From CAINEC01 sp046052065 (lineage in GTDB: Bacteria; Bacteroidota; Bacteroidia; AKYH767-A; OLB10), in the NCBI GenBank assembly GCA_046052065.1, contig JBJOND010000029.1, positions 1-26,730 of the forward strand: a stretch of DNA of 26,730 bases. The letters are read 5' to 3'. Of this stretch, positions 24,347-26,730 are shown piece after piece (the first letter of the stretch is position 1; every line of letters begins with the position of its first letter). The notes under the pieces are model-generated. The model did no database searches, was not told where the DNA came from, and was given only the letters and a program-made list of their open reading frames with translations. The translations under genes and the position numbers were made by a program.

Positions 24347-25908
24347 TGGGCGCGAAAAAGTTTTATAAGACATCCTTCTTGCATCTGATTGTATTTACAG
24401 CTGTTCTAATTCTGTGTTCCGTTTTATTTTTTGTCGTTCCAAAAGTCAATGTATCGCAAATGGAAAATAGAAAACTAACACCTTTTCCCATTTATTCATG
24501 GCAAAATTTAGAGAACGGAAGTTATCTTGACAGTATCGATTTGTATGTTGCTGATCATTTTCCTTTTCGTGATAGATGGGTTGATGTAGTTGATCAATAT
24601 CGTAATGCTGGAGGAATTAAAGATGGAGACATAGCAATTATTGAAAGCGAAAATTTCTCGATGGAATCGACTGACACTACTAAACTCGATTCAGTTGATT
24701 TGAATATTGTTCAGGATTCAATTAAGCTAGATAATGCTAAGCTCGGTTCCGCAAAAGGATTAATGATTTACGATGGGATGGGTATTCAGATTTTTGGAGG
24801 TTCGAATAAATACTCTAAATTGTTTGCTTCTGTATTAAATGATTATCGTTCGACTTTTGATTCGGCTATCAATATTTATTACATGGGTATTCCTGCACAT
24901 GGCGAGTATTTTATGCCTGATGATTATAAAAAAGGAAATTCGGAATCGAAGAATATTGCATTTACATCTACACTACTAAATCCTCCAATCAAGAGCATTT
25001 TTATTTCCGATTTTATTAAACAACATCGTGATGAATATATCTTTTTTAATACCGATCATCATTGGACAGATTTAGGTTCCTACTATGCTTACCAGAAATT
25101 TTGTGAAGTGGCTTCCGTAAAGGCAACCCCCATTGAAAATTATGATATCGAATATAGAGGACGATTCTTAGGTTCACTCTATCAGCTTACGCGTGACCAA
25201 CGATTAAAGGAAAAAGGAGATTCCTTGATAATTCATAAAATTCGCAATAAGTATACGATGAAAGTTCTAGACAATCCTAAGAATTATACAAAGGGTAGTG
25301 CAGGGCAGATGTATTATAAATGGAATAATTCATATGGTTGTTATATCAGTGGAGATCTTCCATTCGAACGTTTCGATTCGGATGTGAAAAACAACCGAAG
25401 ATTAGTTGTGATAAAAAATTCTTTTGGTAATGCACTTGTTCCTCATTTAGTTCAAAACTTCGAAACAGTTTTTGTAATCGATTATCGTTATTTCGCTGGA
25501 AGTGTTTATGATCTTGTGATGAGCCAAAATATAACAGATATTTTATTTCCAATTCCCGCATTCTCCTCTAATACCGTTAGTCATATTCAGCGAATAAAAT
25601 CGATATTGAAAATTAATGGCACAAAGAAATCAGACCTGATTGCAAGCCCATACTTGCAAAAAGAATATCCTAAAGGAGCAATATTTAAAGTTCAAATTTG
25701 TTCTTCCAAAGAGCATATAGATACTTCTAGTTATTTGTTGAAGGATATATCAAATTATTCTGAATATAATTATCATAAGTATTTTATTTATCTTGTTGGA
25801 AATACAACAAAAAGGAGTGAAGCAGAAAAGCTAAAACTTCAAATGGTAGATGCAGGATATAATGATGCATTAATTAGAGTGTTTTTAAATGGTGAATTGA
25901 TAAAATAA
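24346..25908 (+). CDS. AlgJ/AlgX-like DHHW-type SGNH acyltransferase with apparent C-terminal SPOR-like domain
   Basis: 520 residues; the ATG at 24346 overlaps the MBOAT stop, so translation is probably coupled. One N-terminal membrane anchor (about 12-32) puts the rest in the periplasm. The catalytic part has 'ADHFPFRDRW' (69-78), the Asp-His signature 'NTDHHWTDLGSYYAY' (Asp237, His238/His239) and 'VVIKNSFGNALVPH' with Ser359, the AlgJ/AlgX/DHHW pattern. A charged Ser/Asp/Lys-rich insert lies at ~100-137. From ~445 to the end a second module appears: 'FKVQICSSKEHI', 'YFIYLVGNTTKRSEAEKLK', 'GYNDALIRVFLNGELI', which looks like a SPOR-type fold. Family knowledge gives acetyl transfer from MBOAT to a polysaccharide; the SPOR-like tail implies peptidoglycan binding (inference). 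Confidence 0.88.
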   Translation: MGAKKFYKTSFLHLIVFTAVLILCSVLFFVVPKVNVSQMENRKLTPFPIYSWQNLENGSYLDSIDLYVADHFPFRDRWVDVVDQYRNAGGIKDGDIAIIESENFSMESTDTTKLDSVDLNIVQDSIKLDNAKLGSAKGLMIYDGMGIQIFGGSNKYSKLFASVLNDYRSTFDSAINIYYMGIPAHGEYFMPDDYKKGNSESKNIAFTSTLLNPPIKSIFISDFIKQHRDEYIFFNTDHHWTDLGSYYAYQKFCEVASVKATPIENYDIEYRGRFLGSLYQLTRDQRLKEKGDSLIIHKIRNKYTMKVLDNPKNYTKGSAGQMYYKWNNSYGCYISGDLPFERFDSDVKNNRRLVVIKNSFGNALVPHLVQNFETVFVIDYRYFAGSVYDLVMSQNITDILFPIPAFSSNTVSHIQRIKSILKINGTKKSDLIASPYLQKEYPKGAIFKVQICSSKEHIDTSSYLLKDISNYSEYNYHKYFIYLVGNTTKRSEAEKLKLQMVDAGYNDALIRVFLNGELIK

Positions 25909-25912
25909 ATAA

Positions 25913-26730
25913 ATGATTCGACAGAAAATAAGTTTAATTCTATATTGTCTTTTTTTTTCAATTAAGGTTTTTGCTCAGAAGGATAGTTTATATCCTTCAT
26001 GGATTAAGCAAGATTATAATTATGTTTATTTTCAAGATTCTTCTCATTTGAAAAATATTTGTCGTTTGATGGGCGATAAAGGAAAAAGTCTAACCGTGTT
26101 GCATATAGGCGATAGTCATCTTCAAAATGAGAACTTGCCGAACCAATCAAGAAAATTATTGCAAGCCATTCAAGGTGATGCTGGAATTGGATTGATAGTT
26201 CCTTTTTCAACGGTAAAGTCATATGATGCCCGTTTTTACAAATCTACTCATACAGGTACTTGGAAATATTCAAAAAGCTATATGGGTAAATATGATTATC
26301 CAATGGGAGTCAGAGGTATGACAAGTTATACAAGTGATTCGAATGCGACATTTAAAATTTCCTTTTCGCAAAGTGTTTCATCAGCAAATAATGAGTTGGT
26401 TGTATTTCGTCATGACAATGATTCTGTTTTTGAAATGGAATTTTTTATAGATGAACAGCCAGCTTCAATCAAGTTCCTTGATAATGAAAAAGTCATTTAT
26501 AATGTTATTGGAGGCTTTTCTGTTTTATCATTTAAAGCAAGAAAAACGCAAGCTCATCAAGAGGATATTACAATCACAGGAATGATACTTCAGGACTCAC
26601 TTCACAGAGGAGGTATGTGGCATAATGCAGGGGTGGGAGCAGCACCATATAAAATGGTTTTGTCAGAAGAACTTTATGAGCCACAAGCAAAGTTTATTAA
26701 TCCGGATGTAGTTATAATTGATCTTGGTAC
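25913..26730 (+). CDS. Partial exported SGNH/GDSL-like hydrolase (GDSH motif), runs off the window
   Basis: The ATG at 25913 lies 4 bases after the previous stop and the frame is open to the window end (272 codons). A signal peptide is evident ('ISLILYCLFFSIKVFAQ', cleavage near residue 22). After a short linker comes 'SLTVLHIGDSHLQNENLP', block I of an SGNH hydrolase with Ser68 as nucleophile; His in place of the usual Leu is seen in several Bacteroidota relatives. A long beta-rich insert follows, then 'GGMWHNAGVGAA' and 'INPDVVIIDLG', which resembles the next SGNH block. The remaining catalytic Asp/His are beyond the window. With MBOAT and DHHW genes upstream it is the third member of an O-acylation cluster, as acetyltransferase or acetylesterase. 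A nine-T run lies in its signal sequence. Confidence 0.85.
   Translation, partial: MIRQKISLILYCLFFSIKVFAQKDSLYPSWIKQDYNYVYFQDSSHLKNICRLMGDKGKSLTVLHIGDSHLQNENLPNQSRKLLQAIQGDAGIGLIVPFSTVKSYDARFYKSTHTGTWKYSKSYMGKYDYPMGVRGMTSYTSDSNATFKISFSQSVSSANNELVVFRHDNDSVFEMEFFIDEQPASIKFLDNEKVIYNVIGGFSVLSFKARKTQAHQEDITITGMILQDSLHRGGMWHNAGVGAAPYKMVLSEELYEPQAKFINPDVVIIDLG
25950..25958 (+). repeat. Nine-T homopolymer inside a signal-peptide coding region
   Basis: Nine consecutive Ts cover codons ~13-16 of the SGNH hydrolase, in the hydrophobic core of its signal peptide. A one-base slip would destroy the reading frame. It could be chance in AT-rich DNA that encodes Phe-Phe. Confidence 0.6.

Noticed and set aside
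26004..26222. A minus-strand frame of 72 codons
   Set aside because: It lies entirely inside the SGNH hydrolase coding frame, which has a signal peptide and a GDSH motif; it is an antisense shadow.
1..26730. CRISPR arrays, tRNAs, rRNA, insertion sequences, prophage or toxin-antitoxin genes
   Set aside because: No regularly spaced repeats, cloverleaf-like runs, transposase motifs or terminal inverted repeats were found on reading; gaps between genes are short and AT-rich.

Overview
The window is AT-rich chromosomal DNA from a member of the Bacteroidota. Three things point there: the first gene ends in a type A Por-secretion (T9SS) C-terminal sorting domain; several genes are preceded by the Bacteroidota-type -7 element (TAnnTTTG or one mismatch) instead of an E. 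coli-type promoter; and Shine-Dalgarno sequences are weak or absent. A tRNA hydroxylase of the MiaE family, which needs O2, suggests an aerobe. I cannot place it below phylum with confidence. Coding density is high and no gap between genes exceeds about 220 bases. I see no rRNA, tRNA, CRISPR array, insertion sequence or prophage.

Layout. (1) 1-1743: the 3' end of a large modular secreted adhesin-like protein with Ig/PKD-like repeats and a T9SS tail, closed by a strong intrinsic terminator. (2) 1846-6446: a tight co-directional run of a fused alpha/beta 2-oxoacid dehydrogenase E1, a MiaE-like tRNA hydroxylase and an LTA-synthase-like membrane sulfatase-fold enzyme. (3) 6602-11352: surface-polysaccharide genes. 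A membrane-anchored WbpM/CapD-type nucleotide-sugar 4,6-dehydratase is read leftwards, and a 36-bp divergent gap separates it from a GalE-like epimerase, a GT4-like glycosyltransferase and an exported VanX-like D-Ala-D-Ala dipeptidase. (4) 11403-13243: gcvT and comB. (5) 13333-14806: an exported zinc-dependent phospholipase C/S1-P1-nuclease-like protein overlapping a small lipoprotein. (6) 14828-17259: a B12-binding-domain radical SAM protein and a TSUP permease. (7) 17431-21695: an unrecognised 132-aa protein, a CapA-like protein, an acyltransferase-3 membrane protein, an exported glucosaminidase and an exported transglutaminase-like protein. (8) 21836-22690 (minus): an M23 endopeptidase with LysM. 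(9) 22934-26730: an O-acylation module of an MBOAT acyltransferase, a DHHW/AlgJ-like SGNH protein with an apparent C-terminal SPOR-like domain, and a partial second SGNH protein that runs off the window.

The unifying theme is the cell envelope: polysaccharide sugar synthesis, glycosyl transfer, acyl decoration, peptidoglycan trimming and secreted adhesion. The most promising candidate for something under-described is the O-acylation module, because its periplasmic acyltransferase seems to carry its own glycan-binding (SPOR-like) tail. Several genes have a better start than the longest open frame suggests (8588, 14345, 16486, 17877, 19040, 22690, 22934, 24346); these are explained per gene.
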